A stretch of DNA of 64,000 bases from contig NZ_CP082909.1 in assembly GCF_023822025.1 (NCBI RefSeq), forward strand, positions 2,346,001 through 2,410,000. The letters are read 5' to 3'. The notes under the pieces are model-generated. The model made no database searches, was not told the origin of the DNA, and was given only the letters and a program-made list of their open reading frames with translations. The stretch comes from Endozoicomonas sp. 4G. GTDB lineage: Bacteria > Pseudomonadota > Gammaproteobacteria > Pseudomonadales > Endozoicomonadaceae. The position numbers and the translations under genes are program-made. Shown piece by piece: positions 44,770 to 55,791 of the stretch (within the stretch, counting starts at the first letter, position 1; each line of letters starts with the position of its first letter).

Positions 44770-47409
44770 TTACAGGCGCTCATGCAACCATGGCGTGATA
44801 GATTCAAGCGCTTCTTTGATTTTGGAAGCGTCTGCACCACCACCCTGGGCAAAATCCGGGCGACCGCCACCACGACCACCCACCTTACCAGCTACCATTT
44901 TCAACAAATCTCCTGCCTTCACTTTATCCGTAAGATCTTTGGTCACTCCCGCTACCAAAGGGAATTTGGCATGACCTGGTACAGCCAGGAATACGATACC
45001 GGTCTGGAGTTTGCCCTTGAGCTGATCAACCATGTCACGTAGAGACTTGGGATCAACGTCCTCAAGTTCTGTAGCCAGTACTTTTATACCATTGATATCA
45101 ATGGCCCTGGATAGCAGATCGGCACTGCCTGCTGAAGCCAGCTTCTGCTGAAGTTTCTGCAGCTCCCTCTCAAGCTCTTTATTCCGATCAAGCAGAGAAG
45201 ATACTTTATCCTGCACCGTATCCCGGGAGCCTTTCACCAGGCTCGCAACCGATGTCAGGGTATCTTCCAGTTTCTCCTGATAATCAACCGCAGCGGCACC
45301 CGTGACAGCTTCAATACGCCTTACACCGGCTGCAATCCCGGATTCAGAGACCATCCTGAATGACCCGATATCGCCCGTGCGTTTAACGTGAGTACCTCCA
45401 CAGAGTTCAACCGAGAAGCCATCAGAGCCCATGGAAAGTACGCGAACCTCTTCACCGTACTTTTCACCAAACAGAGCCATTGCACATTTAGCCTGGGCAG
45501 CCTCCATATCCAACAGCTCAGTTTCAACCTGACTGTTATCACGGATTTGCTGATTAACCAGTCTCTCGACAGCCCGGAGCTCTTCAGACTTAACCGCTTC
45601 AAAATGGGAAAAGTCAAAACGCAGCTTCTCATGATCTACCAGAGAACCCTTTTGAGTAACATGCTCACCCAGAACCTTACGCAGTGCAGCATGAAGCAAA
45701 TGAGTGGCAGAATGGTTCAATTCCGTAGCCCGGCGAACCTCAACATCAACGTAGGCAGTGACAGTATCGCCAACCTTTAATTGCCCCTGGGATACTTCTG
45801 AAATATGAAGATAACTGTCACCCTGCTTCTGAGTATCCAATACCTTGACCTTGCCACCTTCAAAACTGAGTAAGCCGGTATCACCCACCTGGCCACCGGA
45901 CTCAGCATAGAAAGGTGTCGATTGCAGAACGACTGTTGCCTGTTGGCCTTCAGAAATAAAATCAACTGACTGCCCGTCGACAAACAGAGCTGTGACTTCA
46001 CCTCCGTCCTGAAGCTTTTCGTAACCGGTGAAATCAGTAGATCCTTCAATGACCAGCTGTTCGCTGTAATTCACACCAAATTTGCTGGCCGCGCGGGCTC
46101 TTTCACGCTGAGCCTCAAGCAACTTCTCAAAACCTTCTTCATCTACCGCCAGCTCACGCTCTCTGGCAATGTCGTTGGTCAAATCAACAGGGAACCCATA
46201 GGTGTCGTACAGGGTGAACACCACATCACCGGGGATAACGCAGCCCTCAAGCCCTTGTAATTTGTCTTCCAGCAGTTTCATTCCCTTGTCGAGCGTTTTA
46301 GTGAACTGTTCTTCTTCCTGCAGCAGAATTCTTTCTATCTGCGCCTGATTTTTAGCAAGATCAGGATAAGCATCCCCCATCTCACGCACCAGGGAAGGCA
46401 CCAATTTATAGAAGAACGACTCAGTAGCTCCCAATTTGTGTCCGTGGCGACATGCACGACGGATGATACGCCTGAGGGTGTATCCACGACTTTCGTTAGA
46501 CGGCATAATACCGTCGGAAATGATAAATGAGCTTGAGCGGATATGATCAGCAATAACGCGCAGCGAAGCTTCTGTCGTGGGCACACCGCCCAGTATTGCG
46601 GAAGCATCATTCAGCAGGTTTTGGAAAATATCAATATCATAGTTACTGTGGCCGCCCTGCATAATGGCAGAAATCCTTTCCAGCCCCATACCCGTATCCA
46701 CCGATGGCTTGGGCAGAGGTTCCATCACTCCGTCCGCCTGACGATTGTACTGCATAAAGACAATGTTCCAGATTTCAATAAAACGATCGCCATCCTCTTC
46801 CGGGGTTCCGGGTCGGCCACCCCAGATATGATCACCGTGATCATAGAAGACTTCAGTGCAAGGTCCGCAAGGGCCGGTATCCCCCATCTGCCAGAAGTTA
46901 TCTGAAGCATAGGGAGCCCCCTTGTTGTCGCCAATACGAATGATATTTTCAGCAGCAACGCCGATCTCATTCAGCCAGATGTTATAAGCTTCATCGTCTG
47001 ACTCATAAACCGTAACGCAGAGACGCTCAACAGGCAGTTGCAGTTTTTCAGTCAAGAAAGTCCAGGCAAAACGAATAGCATCCTGCTTGAAGTAGTCGCC
47101 AAAGCTGAAGTTACCCAGCATTTCGAAAAAAGTGTGGTGGCGAGCGGTATAGCCAACATTTTCAAGATCATTGTGCTTGCCACCCGCACGAACACACTTC
47201 TGGGATGATGTTGCGCGTGTATAAGCTCGCTGCTCCCTGCCAAGGAATGTCTCCTTGAACTGGTTCATACCTGCATTAGCAAACAGCAGGGTTGGATCGT
47301 CGTGAGGCACCAGAGAACTACTGGGTACGATTTCATGCCCATTTTCTCTGAAGTATTCAAGAAAAGCAGAGCGAATCTCGGCACTTTTCATATAGTTCAC
47401 ACGAGTCAT
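44770..47409 (-). CDS. alaS: Alanyl-tRNA synthetase
   Basis: The protein charges tRNA-Ala and edits mischarged Ser and Gly. It has 879 residues. The class II catalytic domain has [26 protein letters not shown] and [18 protein letters not shown]. The editing domain has the zinc-binding [11 protein letters not shown] and CGGTH motifs. The C-terminal Ala domain ends with [14 protein letters not shown], typical of the family. The ATG at 47409 is preceded by GGAAG at a suitable distance; an internal Met at 47391 aligns better with E. coli but has no ribosome-binding site. Confidence 0.97.
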   Translation of the reverse strand: MTRVNYMKSAEIRSAFLEYFRENGHEIVPSSSLVPHDDPTLLFANAGMNQFKETFLGREQRAYTRATSSQKCVRAGGKHNDLENVGYTARHHTFFEMLGNFSFGDYFKQDAIRFAWTFLTEKLQLPVERLCVTVYESDDEAYNIWLNEIGVAAENIIRIGDNKGAPYASDNFWQMGDTGPCGPCTEVFYDHGDHIWGGRPGTPEEDGDRFIEIWNIVFMQYNRQADGVMEPLPKPSVDTGMGLERISAIMQGGHSNYDIDIFQNLLNDASAILGGVPTTEASLRVIADHIRSSSFIISDGIMPSNESRGYTLRRIIRRACRHGHKLGATESFFYKLVPSLVREMGDAYPDLAKNQAQIERILLQEEEQFTKTLDKGMKLLEDKLQGLEGCVIPGDVVFTLYDTYGFPVDLTNDIARERELAVDEEGFEKLLEAQRERARAASKFGVNYSEQLVIEGSTDFTGYEKLQDGGEVTALFVDGQSVDFISEGQQATVVLQSTPFYAESGGQVGDTGLLSFEGGKVKVLDTQKQGDSYLHISEVSQGQLKVGDTVTAYVDVEVRRATELNHSATHLLHAALRKVLGEHVTQKGSLVDHEKLRFDFSHFEAVKSEELRAVERLVNQQIRDNSQVETELLDMEAAQAKCAMALFGEKYGEEVRVLSMGSDGFSVELCGGTHVKRTGDIGSFRMVSESGIAAGVRRIEAVTGAAAVDYQEKLEDTLTSVASLVKGSRDTVQDKVSSLLDRNKELERELQKLQQKLASAGSADLLSRAIDINGIKVLATELEDVDPKSLRDMVDQLKGKLQTGIVFLAVPGHAKFPLVAGVTKDLTDKVKAGDLLKMVAGKVGGRGGGRPDFAQGGGADASKIKEALESITPWLHERL

Positions 47410-47442
47410 ACAGGTCTTCCAAACGGGAGATTAAACAGCAAT

Positions 47443-47583
47443 CTATAAAAAGCGGCCATTATATAGAAGGGAAAGAGAAACAGCCATGCAGGCTTCACTC
47501 AAGTTAAACCTTGTGTGGTGCTCAAGACGCGCCAGCGAATCTATGCCAGCACGTCGAACATCCTTGTCAGAGACTTTTAAAAC
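47443..47583 (-). pseudogene. recX: Degenerate recX remnant
   Basis: Directly after the recA stop, the minus strand reads open for about 47 codons without an ATG at the start. It contains DVRRAGIDSLARLEHHT, which resembles the N-terminal RecX segment (AVRRAAMDLLARREHSR in Pseudomonas-type proteins), and then runs into unrelated sequence and a TAG. recX normally sits exactly here, between recA and alaS. I infer that recX was lost by deletion, leaving its first helix. The match is short, so the call is moderate. Confidence 0.5.
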
Positions 47584-48639
47584 TTATTCTGCCAGAAGCT
47601 CATCCTGAAGTTTTGCGTCTGATTTTGCAGAGGCTTCAGAATCAGGCTCAGCCGTACCCAGCAACTCAGCTCGAATCTGTGTTTCTATCTCTTCAGCAAT
47701 CTTTGGGTTGTCGGTCAGATATTGAGCTGCATTGGCCTTACCCTGACCAATTTTTGTACCTTTATAGGAGTACCAGGCACCGGACTTCTCAACCAGCTTC
47801 TGCTTAACCCCCAGGTCAATCACTTCACCCATGTGGTAAATGCCCTGACCGTAAAGAATCTGAAACTCAGCCTGGCGGAAAGGAGGAGACACCTTGTTCT
47901 TGACCACCTTGACCCGGGTTTCGTTACCGATGATTTCATCACCCTGCTTCACTGCACCGGTTCTGCGAATATCCAGACGCACCGAAGAGTAGAACTTGAG
48001 AGCATTCCCCCCCGTGGTAGTCTCGGGGTTACCGAACATCACGCCAATCTTCATACGAATCTGGTTAATAAAGATGACCAGACAGTTTGCCTGCTTGATA
48101 GAACCCGTGATTTTTCGCAGAGCCTGGGACATCAAACGCGCCTGCAGGCCGACATGAGAGTCACCCATATCCCCTTCAATTTCAGCCTTGGGAACCAGAG
48201 CTGCAACGGAGTCGACAACAATGACATCAACCGCACCGGAACGCACCAGCATATCGGTAATTTCCAGCGCTTGCTCGCCGGTGTCGGGCTGAGAAACATA
48301 AAGGTCCTCAACATCAACACCCAGCTTGCCAGCGTACTGAGGATCCAGAGCGTGTTCCGCATCAACAAAAGCACAGGTGGCACCCTGCTTCTGAGCTTCT
48401 GCAATCACACTGAGTGTCAGCGTGGTTTTACCAGAAGATTCAGGACCAAAAATCTCAACGACACGTCCCTTTGGCAAACCGCCTATGCCCAGTGCAATAT
48501 CCAGTTGCAACGAGCCCGTAGAGATAGCAGGAATGGCTTCCTGCTTCTGGTCACCCATGCGCATGACCGTACCTTTACCAAACTGTCGGTCAATCTGGCC
48601 CAGGGCCGCCGCCAGTGCTTTCTTTCTGTTCTCATCCAT
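47584..48639 (-). CDS. recA: Recombinase RecA
   Basis: The protein forms the strand-exchange filament in homologous recombination and triggers LexA self-cleavage in the SOS response. It has 351 residues. The Walker A motif is [28 protein letters not shown] is Walker B/loop L1; [28 protein letters not shown] covers loop L2. The C-terminal tail is acidic ([12 protein letters not shown]). AGGTGG lies upstream of the ATG. An SOS-like box lies in the promoter region (48708-48723). Usually recX follows; here only a remnant does. Confidence 0.98.
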   Translation of the reverse strand: MDENRKKALAAALGQIDRQFGKGTVMRMGDQKQEAIPAISTGSLQLDIALGIGGLPKGRVVEIFGPESSGKTTLTLSVIAEAQKQGATCAFVDAEHALDPQYAGKLGVDVEDLYVSQPDTGEQALEITDMLVRSGAVDVIVVDSVAALVPKAEIEGDMGDSHVGLQARLMSQALRKITGSIKQANCLVIFINQIRMKIGVMFGNPETTTGGNALKFYSSVRLDIRRTGAVKQGDEIIGNETRVKVVKNKVSPPFRQAEFQILYGQGIYHMGEVIDLGVKQKLVEKSGAWYSYKGTKIGQGKANAAQYLTDNPKIAEEIETQIRAELLGTAEPDSEASAKSDAKLQDELLAE

Positions 48640-48707
48640 TATTCAGATCCACCTTTTTTAGTGCTGGCCACTATTTTTTAAGTTTTGAGTATTAAAAACT
48701 TCAGATA

Positions 48708-48723
48708 CTGTATATTTAAACAC
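48708..48723. promoter_or_regulatory. LexA (SOS) box of recA
   Basis: CTGTATATTTAAACAC matches the CTGT-N8-ACAG consensus with one mismatch in the second half and has the usual AT-rich centre. A more degenerate second site (CTGGACAAATATACAT, minus strand) lies just upstream. The position, about 70-85 bp before the recA ATG, is as expected. Confidence 0.65.
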
Positions 48724-48745
48724 TATATGTATATTTGTCCAGTAT

Positions 48746-49240
48746 TTATCTGGAAATTGTATCCACCCATTTAACCAGACCATCAATAGCAGTCTCAACG
48801 GCCTGTCTTCTCACCTGCTCCCGATCACCAGAAAAGTGAAAAACTTCAGCGGTTACCTGATCATCAAAACACCAGCCAATCCATACCGTACCCACCGGCT
48901 TGTCATCGGTTCCACCTTCAGGGCCAGCAACCCCTGATATAGAAACACTCAAAGGCACCGAAAGGCGCTTGGCGGCACCCAATGCCATGCTTTCCACTAC
49001 CGGCTGACTGACCGCTCCATAACGATCAATCAGTGCAACAGGAACGCCCAGAAACTTATGTTTCATAGCATTGGAATAGCTGATGATGGCACCTTCAAAC
49101 CAGGATGAGCTGCCGGCAACAGAGGTAAAAGCCTGACTGAGCCAGCCACCTGTGCAAGATTCAGCAGCAGCCACTTTCAAGTTTGCAGCCTGAAGCTTTC
49201 TGGCTAACAACTCCAGCTTTTTGTCAAAATCTCCGGACAT
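48746..49240 (-). CDS. pncC: Nicotinamide-nucleotide amidase (CinA C-terminal family)
   Basis: The protein deamidates nicotinamide mononucleotide to nicotinate mononucleotide in the pyridine nucleotide cycle. It consists of the C-terminal CinA domain alone, 164 residues, as in E. coli PncC (165). Visible motifs are AAAESCTGGWLSQ, with the catalytic Ser region, YSNAMKHKFLGVP and SISGVAGPEGGTDDKPVGTVW. The ATG at 49240 is chosen for length and for AGGGGC a few bases upstream; the frame is open 11 codons further. The order mutS/pncC/recA is common in gammaproteobacteria. Confidence 0.94.
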   Translation of the reverse strand: MSGDFDKKLELLARKLQAANLKVAAAESCTGGWLSQAFTSVAGSSSWFEGAIISYSNAMKHKFLGVPVALIDRYGAVSQPVVESMALGAAKRLSVPLSVSISGVAGPEGGTDDKPVGTVWIGWCFDDQVTAEVFHFSGDREQVRRQAVETAIDGLVKWVDTISR

Positions 49241-49395
49241 CCATCGCGCCCCTGCCTGATCTAGGATATACATTTAACAGCCTTCAGCTGCCAATGGGTA
49301 AAGATAAACTATTGCTCCCATTAAAACAGCCCGCTTTTCATAGTAAAATGACAGATTATTTGTCAGCAACCTGAATTCAAGGCTTCCCCTCATCT

Positions 49396-51996
49396 ATGAG
49401 CCAGCGCAAAGATAGCCAAAGTCAGCATACACCGATGATGCAGCAGTACCTGCGCATCAAACAGCAGCACCGGGAACATCTGGTATTTTATCGCATGGGT
49501 GATTTTTACGAGCTGTTCTACGACGATGCCCGTAAAGCTGCCGAGTTACTGGATATCACCCTGACGACCCGTGGACAGTCTGCCGGTGAGCCCATTCCCA
49601 TGTCAGGTATCCCTTACCATGCCGTAGAAGGTTATCTGGCTCGACTGGTCAGACTTCGCGTCTCTGTCGCCATTTGCGAACAAGTTGGCGACCCGGCTAC
49701 GTCAAAGGGCCCCGTTGAAAGAAAAGTCGTCCGTATTCTGACCCCCGGCACAGTGAGTGATGAAGCACTTCTGGACGAACGACAGGACAACCTTCTGACG
49801 GCGCTGAACCGATCCGAAGATCGATATGGAATAGCCTCTCTGAATATCAGCAGTGGTCAATTTACGGCACTGGAAGTCGTGGGTGAAGAAGCCCTGGTGG
49901 CAGAAGTTGAGCGTATCAACCCTGCCGAAATACTCATCAATGACAGTGTTGAATGGCCTGCCCGGATTGCTGAACGCCCGGGAACAATCAAGCGCCCCCC
50001 CTGGGACTTTGACCGTGACAGTGCCTACGAAGGATTAACCCGCCAGTTCCAAACCAAAAACCTGCAAGGGTTCGACTGTGAATCGTTAACGGTTGGCCTT
50101 GAGGCAGCAGGCTGTCTGTTACAATACGCCAGGGAAACACAAAAAACCTCCCTGCCCCACATCAGAAGCATTCAGCAGGAAGTTCGCGAAGACAGCGTGG
50201 TTCTTGATGCCGCCAGCCGAAAAAATCTGGAACTAAGTCAGAATCTCAATGGCGGCCGTGATCACACCCTCTTGTCGGTGCTTGATAAAACAGCGACCGC
50301 CATGGGCAGCCGATTGCTGTCAAGATGGCTGAATCGCCCCCTGAGAAATCTTCAAAAGCTGCAAAAGCGTCAGTCTATTATTTCAACAATAAAATCGGGT
50401 TATCACTTCGAACAGATTCAGCCCTTGCTTCGCGGCATTGGCGATATTGAACGTATTCTTGCCAGAGTAGCATTAAAGTCAGCTCGTCCAAGAGACCTGG
50501 CTCGCTTAAGAGATGCACTGAATCAACTGCCTGAACTACAAGCCATTCTCAAAGCAATCGACAACGAAGACATCCATAAACTGGCTGAAGCCATTAGTGA
50601 ACATCCTCAGGTTGCGGACTTACTGAGCAGGGCTATTATCGAGAATCCGCCGGTGATTATCAGAGACGGTGGCGTCATTGCAGAAGGCTTTGACAAAGAG
50701 CTGGATGAGTTTCGTGCCCTCAGTCAGAACGCAGGCGATTATCTTGTCGAACTGGAAAACAGAGAGAAAGAGAGAACAGGACTGCCCAGCCTGAAAGTCG
50801 GCTTTAACAGGGTTCATGGCTATTACATTGAACTTAGCCGAAGAGAATCTGAAGACGCCCCGGTAGACTACATACGTCGCCAGACACTGAAAAATACTGA
50901 ACGATTTATCACACCGGAATTAAAAGAATTCGAAGATAAAGCCCTATCCAGCAAAAGCAGGGCACTCTCCAGGGAGAAGGCACTGTACGATGAATTACTG
51001 GATAACCTTCTGGAAGTTCTGGGCCCTCTTCAGGAAACGGCCATGAGTCTCGCCGAGCTGGATGCTCTGAACAACCTCTCAGAAAGAGCTGAAACTCTGA
51101 ACTTCTGCCAACCGGAGCTGAGTTCGACACCCGGTATTCATATTAAAGATGGGCGCCACCCGGTTGTTGAACAGGTACTGACTGAACCCTTTGTAGCGAA
51201 CAATGTAGACTTGGACGCCACAAGAAGAATGCTAGTCATCACCGGCCCAAACATGGGCGGTAAATCGACCTACATGAGACAAACGGCATTGATCGTTTTA
51301 TTAGCTCACGTAGGCAGCTTTGTTCCTGCCAGCCACGCTAACATTGGTCTGGTAGACAGAATATTCACCCGCATAGGATCATCCGATGATCTGGCCGGGG
51401 GACGATCAACATTTATGGTGGAAATGACCGAAACAGCCAATATCCTTCATAACGCCACAGCAAGCAGTCTGGTTTTGATGGATGAAATTGGTCGGGGAAC
51501 CAGCACCTTTGATGGACTATCACTGGCCTGGGCCTGTGCTCACTACCTGGCCGATACCGTTAAGGCATTCACACTGTTCGCCACCCACTATTTTGAGCTG
51601 ACTCAACTGCCCGATGAGTGCAGCTCTGTTGCCAATGTTCATCTGAACGCGACAGAACACGACGATAGAATTGTATTTTTACACTCAGTTCAGGATGGCC
51701 CTGCCAGCCAGAGTTATGGTTTACAAGTGGCCCAGCTGGCCGGCGTTCCCAGAAATGTCGTCACTCAGGCGCGCTCCAGGCTACAACAACTGGAAGAAGG
51801 CTCATCTGAACAAACTATGCTGCAAACCGCTGAGCAGCCTAAAACGGTGTGTAATGAGAACCCGATTCAGGCAGATATGTTCGCAGCTTCCCAGACACAC
51901 CCGGCCGTCGAAGCACTCAAGGATCTTAATCCTGACACCCTGTCACCCCGGCAGGCTCTTGGACTCCTATACGACCTTAAGTCACTGACTTCGTAA
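49396..51996 (+). CDS. mutS: DNA mismatch repair protein MutS
   Basis: The protein recognises mismatches and small loops and starts repair with MutL. It has 866 residues. The mismatch-binding domain has GDFYELF, with Phe37 and Glu39 as the F-x-E wedge. The lever and clamp domains follow. The ATPase has Walker [13 protein letters not shown] with Lys623, Walker [17 protein letters not shown] and a conserved FATHYFELT. The C-terminal region contains [20 protein letters not shown], the dimerisation motif. The gene is intact, so the cell should not be a mutS mutator; this matters for the stability of the long repeat array in the adhesin. Confidence 0.98.
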   Translation: MSQRKDSQSQHTPMMQQYLRIKQQHREHLVFYRMGDFYELFYDDARKAAELLDITLTTRGQSAGEPIPMSGIPYHAVEGYLARLVRLRVSVAICEQVGDPATSKGPVERKVVRILTPGTVSDEALLDERQDNLLTALNRSEDRYGIASLNISSGQFTALEVVGEEALVAEVERINPAEILINDSVEWPARIAERPGTIKRPPWDFDRDSAYEGLTRQFQTKNLQGFDCESLTVGLEAAGCLLQYARETQKTSLPHIRSIQQEVREDSVVLDAASRKNLELSQNLNGGRDHTLLSVLDKTATAMGSRLLSRWLNRPLRNLQKLQKRQSIISTIKSGYHFEQIQPLLRGIGDIERILARVALKSARPRDLARLRDALNQLPELQAILKAIDNEDIHKLAEAISEHPQVADLLSRAIIENPPVIIRDGGVIAEGFDKELDEFRALSQNAGDYLVELENREKERTGLPSLKVGFNRVHGYYIELSRRESEDAPVDYIRRQTLKNTERFITPELKEFEDKALSSKSRALSREKALYDELLDNLLEVLGPLQETAMSLAELDALNNLSERAETLNFCQPELSSTPGIHIKDGRHPVVEQVLTEPFVANNVDLDATRRMLVITGPNMGGKSTYMRQTALIVLLAHVGSFVPASHANIGLVDRIFTRIGSSDDLAGGRSTFMVEMTETANILHNATASSLVLMDEIGRGTSTFDGLSLAWACAHYLADTVKAFTLFATHYFELTQLPDECSSVANVHLNATEHDDRIVFLHSVQDGPASQSYGLQVAQLAGVPRNVVTQARSRLQQLEEGSSEQTMLQTAEQPKTVCNENPIQADMFAASQTHPAVEALKDLNPDTLSPRQALGLLYDLKSLTS

Positions 51997-52189
51997 AACT
52001 GGCTAGTTCATAACTGCTTGAGCTACTACCTTAGGGACAATACTGGTAGACTTGCCGCCTCGACTGGTTGGGCTGTACGCCAAACCAGCCAGGGGTATAC
52101 GATTGGAAATGCCATTCCTGATGGTGGCATTTCATCAATCTATTGTGACTGAATTTATCATCAGCCTGAACAAACGGAGTGTAACCATC

Positions 52190-52513
52190 ATGACTTTCGT
52201 AGTGGGTGAAAACTGCATCAAATGCAAATACACCGATTGCGTGGAAGTGTGTCCCGTAGATTGCTTTTACGAAGGGCCCAACTTTCTGGTTATCCACCCG
52301 GACGAATGTATCGACTGCGCTCTCTGTGAGCCTGAGTGCCCAGCCAATGCGATCTTCTCCGAAGATGAGGTACCGGAAGATCAGCAGGAGTTTATTGAAC
52401 TCAACGCTGTACTCGCAGATGTCTGGGAGAACATTACAGAAAAAACAGATGCACTCCCCGACGCTGAAAAATGGGATGGCGTGAAAGGCAAGCTTGAGCA
52501 TCTGGAACGCTAA
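52190..52513 (+). CDS. fdxA: 7Fe-8S ferredoxin FdxA
   Basis: An electron-transfer protein of 107 residues. Cys9, Cys17 and Cys50 would hold the 3Fe-4S cluster and Cys21, Cys40, Cys43 and Cys46 the 4Fe-4S cluster, each one residue further along than in Azotobacter ferredoxin I; Cys12 and Cys25 match its extra cysteines. The ATG at 52190 has GGAG upstream and gives the usual [17 protein letters not shown] start. The frame is open further upstream but that part is not coding. It sits between mutS and rpoS, as in Pseudomonas. Confidence 0.96.
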   Translation: MTFVVGENCIKCKYTDCVEVCPVDCFYEGPNFLVIHPDECIDCALCEPECPANAIFSEDEVPEDQQEFIELNAVLADVWENITEKTDALPDAEKWDGVKGKLEHLER

Positions 52514-52602
52514 GAATCGGGAAGGCCTCCATGGGCAAAGACCTATGCAGAAACACTTTGATAATCCCTTTTAATGGTTCGGGTACTGAGCCTTTCCCAA
52601 AC

Positions 52603-52634
52603 AAAAAGCCATGACCTCGCGATCATGGCTTTTT
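52603..52634. terminator. Bidirectional terminator between fdxA and rpoS
   Basis: AAAAAGCCATGA and TCATGGCTTTTT form a perfect 12-bp stem over an 8-nt loop, with A and T tracts on both sides. It serves both convergent genes. Confidence 0.92.
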
Positions 52635-52653
52635 CTATTGGCAAAGCACTGTA

Positions 52654-53685
52654 TCAGCTGAACAGCGATTCTCCAGACAGTCCCTGCTTCTCAAGGATAG
52701 AACGCAGGCGCTTCAAAGCTTCGACCTGTATCTGCCTGACTCTTTCTCTGGTCAGGCCAATTTCCCTTCCTACCTCTTCAAGAGTGCTGGTTTCATAGCC
52801 CCGCAAACCAAACCTTCTGGCCACCACCTCGCGTTGCTTTTCAGAAAGTTCACCCAACCACCGATCCAAACTGTCATTGAGATCAAGATCCTGAAGCAAT
52901 TCTGCCGGGTCAGACTCTTTCTCATCAGAGATAGTATCAAGAATGGACTTATCAGAGTCCGGCCCCAATGGCGTATCAACTGAAGTGACACGCTCATTAA
53001 GCCCCAACATTCTTTTGACATCATCGACTGGTTTATCCAGCAGCTGGGCAATTTCTTCCGGGGTAGGATCATGATCCAACTTCTGAGTCAGCTCGCGGGC
53101 TGCCCTCAGGTAAACATTAAGCTCTTTAACCACATGAATCGGCAGACGAATGGTGCGCGTCTGGTTCATAATGGCCCGCTCAATGGTTTGACGAATCCAC
53201 CAGGTAGCGTACGTTGAAAAACGGAATCCACGCTCAGGATCAAATTTTTCAACCGCCCTGATAAGGCCCAGGTTTCCCTCTTCAATCAGATCCAGAAGTG
53301 TCAGACCCCGATTGACGTAGCGTCTTGAGATCTTAACCACCAGACGCAGATTACTTTCAATCATACGACGCCGACCTGCCTCAACGCCTCGACGGGCAAG
53401 ACGCGCGTAATGCACCTCTTCCTCCGGCGTTAGCAGTGGTGAGAAACCAATCTCATTCAGGTAAAGCTGCGTGGCATCAATAGATTTGTAGAAGCCATCA
53501 TCGTCGCGACGGGCCTTGCTGTAATCTGACGCACTGGGTGTAAACGACTGTGGCGCAGGTTCCTTTCCTTCGACTACTTCATTTTCATTAAGATCAGAAT
53601 CCAGCGCGTTATCAATTTCACTCTTTCCCTGGGTAAAATCCTCAGCAAAATTACTTTGCTCTGAGTCTTCCCTCTTTGCTGCCAT
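52654..53685 (-). CDS. rpoS: RNA polymerase sigma factor RpoS
   Basis: The stationary-phase and general stress sigma factor, 343 residues. Region 1.2 has [21 protein letters not shown]. Region 2 has [36 protein letters not shown] and [17 protein letters not shown]. Region 4 has [22 protein letters not shown] as the -35-binding helix-turn-helix. The ATG at 53685 has AGGA upstream; the frame is open 14 codons further but without support. nlpD lies immediately upstream, and the main rpoS promoter in relatives is inside nlpD. Confidence 0.97.
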   Translation of the reverse strand: MAAKREDSEQSNFAEDFTQGKSEIDNALDSDLNENEVVEGKEPAPQSFTPSASDYSKARRDDDGFYKSIDATQLYLNEIGFSPLLTPEEEVHYARLARRGVEAGRRRMIESNLRLVVKISRRYVNRGLTLLDLIEEGNLGLIRAVEKFDPERGFRFSTYATWWIRQTIERAIMNQTRTIRLPIHVVKELNVYLRAARELTQKLDHDPTPEEIAQLLDKPVDDVKRMLGLNERVTSVDTPLGPDSDKSILDTISDEKESDPAELLQDLDLNDSLDRWLGELSEKQREVVARRFGLRGYETSTLEEVGREIGLTRERVRQIQVEALKRLRSILEKQGLSGESLFS

Positions 53686-53785
53686 AAGAGTCAGTCCTAT
53701 CCGAAAGCCCCACTGTCTGTCGAACAACCAACCGGGAGTTGGGTCGACACCCGTGAGATCCCTCTACCGACACCGCAGAATGAAA

Positions 53786-54571
53786 TCAGCGCTCAGGCAG
53801 GAATCGCATTGGGTCGACCGGTTTGCCATTATGCCGAATTTCAAAATGCAGCTTAGGCTCTGTCGTTCCTGTAGAACCTATTTCGGCTATCTTCTGGCCT
53901 GCTTTAACTGAGTCTCCTTCACGCACAAGCAACTCCTTATTGTGAGCGTAAGCGCTCAGATAGCTATTATTGTGTTTCATAATGATCAGCTTGCCATAAC
54001 CAGCGAGTTCACTACCGGCATAAACCACCTCTCCGGCGGCAGCTGCATTTACAGGCTCTCCCAATTTGCCTCCGATATCAATCCCTTTGTTCAGCCCGTT
54101 ATCGTTGCTGTATGCCTGTACCACTTTGCCATTGGCTGGCCAATGCCAGCTTAAAGGCTTGGATGAATGCGCTGTTTTTCCAGATATTTTTGTTGGTGCT
54201 TTTTTAACCGCAGCAGATTGCGATGAAGTTCTAATGCGCTTACCTGAAGAACCTGAAGCGCGCGATGCATACCTTGAAGCAGTCAAATTGACATGCTGTC
54301 CCGGATAGATAGTGTACGGTGAACGTATACCATTGATAGCTGCCAACTCTTTGTAATCTCTGCTATAAAGCCAGGCTATTGAAAAAAGAGTTTCACCATG
54401 ACGAACGATATGACTGCCACTATTGACTTCAGGAGGTAACCTTAGTTCTTTAACCAGAACCGAGGAAGGATCATGAGAACACCCCGACAGTAACAGAATC
54501 AATGTCGTCCAACTGAATATTCTTGAGCAAACACTCAAATAAATTTTTTGCCCAAGATCATCACCTGTCAT
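53786..54571 (-). CDS. nlpD: Murein hydrolase activator NlpD
   Basis: An outer-membrane lipoprotein that activates the amidase AmiC during septum splitting. It has 261 residues: a lipoprotein signal with LLSGC (Cys31), a LysM domain at about 52-97 (HIVRHGETLFSIAWLYSRD), a basic Ser-rich linker, and a LytM/M23 domain at about 155-258. In the M23 domain the first zinc ligand is replaced (NKGIDIGG, Lys for His), so it is non-catalytic, as for E. coli NlpD. The gene precedes rpoS and normally carries its promoter. Confidence 0.94.
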   Translation of the reverse strand: MTGDDLGQKIYLSVCSRIFSWTTLILLLSGCSHDPSSVLVKELRLPPEVNSGSHIVRHGETLFSIAWLYSRDYKELAAINGIRSPYTIYPGQHVNLTASRYASRASGSSGKRIRTSSQSAAVKKAPTKISGKTAHSSKPLSWHWPANGKVVQAYSNDNGLNKGIDIGGKLGEPVNAAAAGEVVYAGSELAGYGKLIIMKHNNSYLSAYAHNKELLVREGDSVKAGQKIAEIGSTGTTEPKLHFEIRHNGKPVDPMRFLPER

Positions 54572-54744
54572 TCACTCTGCTCCATAGTTAGCTCCTGAGG
54601 CGCGCCTCAAAATATAACAAAATTAGATATATTTAAATTTTTTTAATCTAAAAAAATATATCAAATCAGGTACGATTGCCTATATTCCGACGCCATCCAC
54701 TTACACGACATCATAAATACCGAAACACTCTTTTCGTATCGGAC

Positions 54745-55689
54745 CTATCTCACATCATCTTCAGTCAAACGACTACCGAATTTCTCAAGCAGAACCACCA
54801 GCAGAATACCTGACAACATCAGGGCAATGGATGGCAACAGGTAAGCCGAATGACCAGACAGTGCTTCATATGCCCAGGGAGAAATATTTCTTTCCAGAAA
54901 AGGTACTTCCTGACCCGAACTATTTATTCTTGTTTCCAGTGTTTCTTTCCACGGCCACACTTTTCCCAGGGCCCCCAGCATCAGCCCCGTCAAAAGCGAC
55001 AGTGCCAGGTTACGATGATGCTTTAACAACCAGGAGAGAACATGAGAGAAAGTCAGCAACCCGACAACGCATCCAGATCCAAAGAGTGCCAGCACCAGAA
55101 TATCCAGGTTTTTCACAGCACTCAGGACAACAGGATACAATCCCATCAACAACAAGATAAAACTGCCGGAAATACCCGGTAAAATCATAGCGGAGATGGC
55201 AATACAACCGGCCATGAACAACATCAGGTAAGAAGGTGTCAGAGATGTAGGCGTCAATGTCCCTATAAAATAAGAAAAGCCACAGCCAAGCACCAGCAGC
55301 ATCACAGAGGCGGCACTCCAATGCTTAACCTGTTTAAGCATATGAATGCCCGAAATCAATATCAGGCCAAAGAGGAAAGACCAGATGAGTTCCGGATAAC
55401 ATTCCAGCAGGTACGTAATAAGATGAGCAAAACTCATTATGCTGAGCAATATCCCGCCAAACAGCAGAATCAGAAAACTCCCATCAATATGCCTCCAGCA
55501 GGCGGCAACCCCTTCGGATTTAAGCTTTACCAGCAAACCGGGATTAATACTCTTCAGGGCATTCAACAGGCGATCATAGACACCGGTGATAAAAGCAATG
55601 GTCCCCCCTGAAACTCCGGGAACGACATCGGCAGCGCCCATAGCCATTCCCCTGAGTAGAATGCCCAGACCTTCTTTCATTTTTGACAT
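54745..55689 (-). CDS. popT: DUF368 polyprenyl-phosphate transporter
   Basis: An inner-membrane protein of 314 residues with about eight hydrophobic segments. The two DUF368 signature repeats are visible: VVPGVSGGTIAFITGVYDRL near the N terminus and ILPGISGSFILLLMGLY in the second half, an inverted-repeat arrangement. DUF368 proteins (PopT) have been reported to return undecaprenyl phosphate across the membrane for reuse in cell-wall and surface polysaccharide synthesis. It lies between pcm and nlpD, genes that are adjacent in E. coli. An AT-rich 170-bp spacer with the pair GATATATTT/AAATATATC (54626-54662) separates it from nlpD. Confidence 0.85.
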   Translation of the reverse strand: MSKMKEGLGILLRGMAMGAADVVPGVSGGTIAFITGVYDRLLNALKSINPGLLVKLKSEGVAACWRHIDGSFLILLFGGILLSIMSFAHLITYLLECYPELIWSFLFGLILISGIHMLKQVKHWSAASVMLLVLGCGFSYFIGTLTPTSLTPSYLMLFMAGCIAISAMILPGISGSFILLLMGLYPVVLSAVKNLDILVLALFGSGCVVGLLTFSHVLSWLLKHHRNLALSLLTGLMLGALGKVWPWKETLETRINSSGQEVPFLERNISPWAYEALSGHSAYLLPSIALMLSGILLVVLLEKFGSRLTEDDVR

Positions 55690-55791
55690 AATCCAACCTG
55701 TCGTATTCTGTAATGCATAAATCAGTAATAGACCCGTTATCTTCTCAGAGTTATCTGACTGGGTTTCATTGTTAAAATACCAGGGCAGGTA

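Noticed and set aside
47722-48681. Plus-strand ORF of 319 codons
   Set aside because: It is antisense to recA and has no recognisable protein features.
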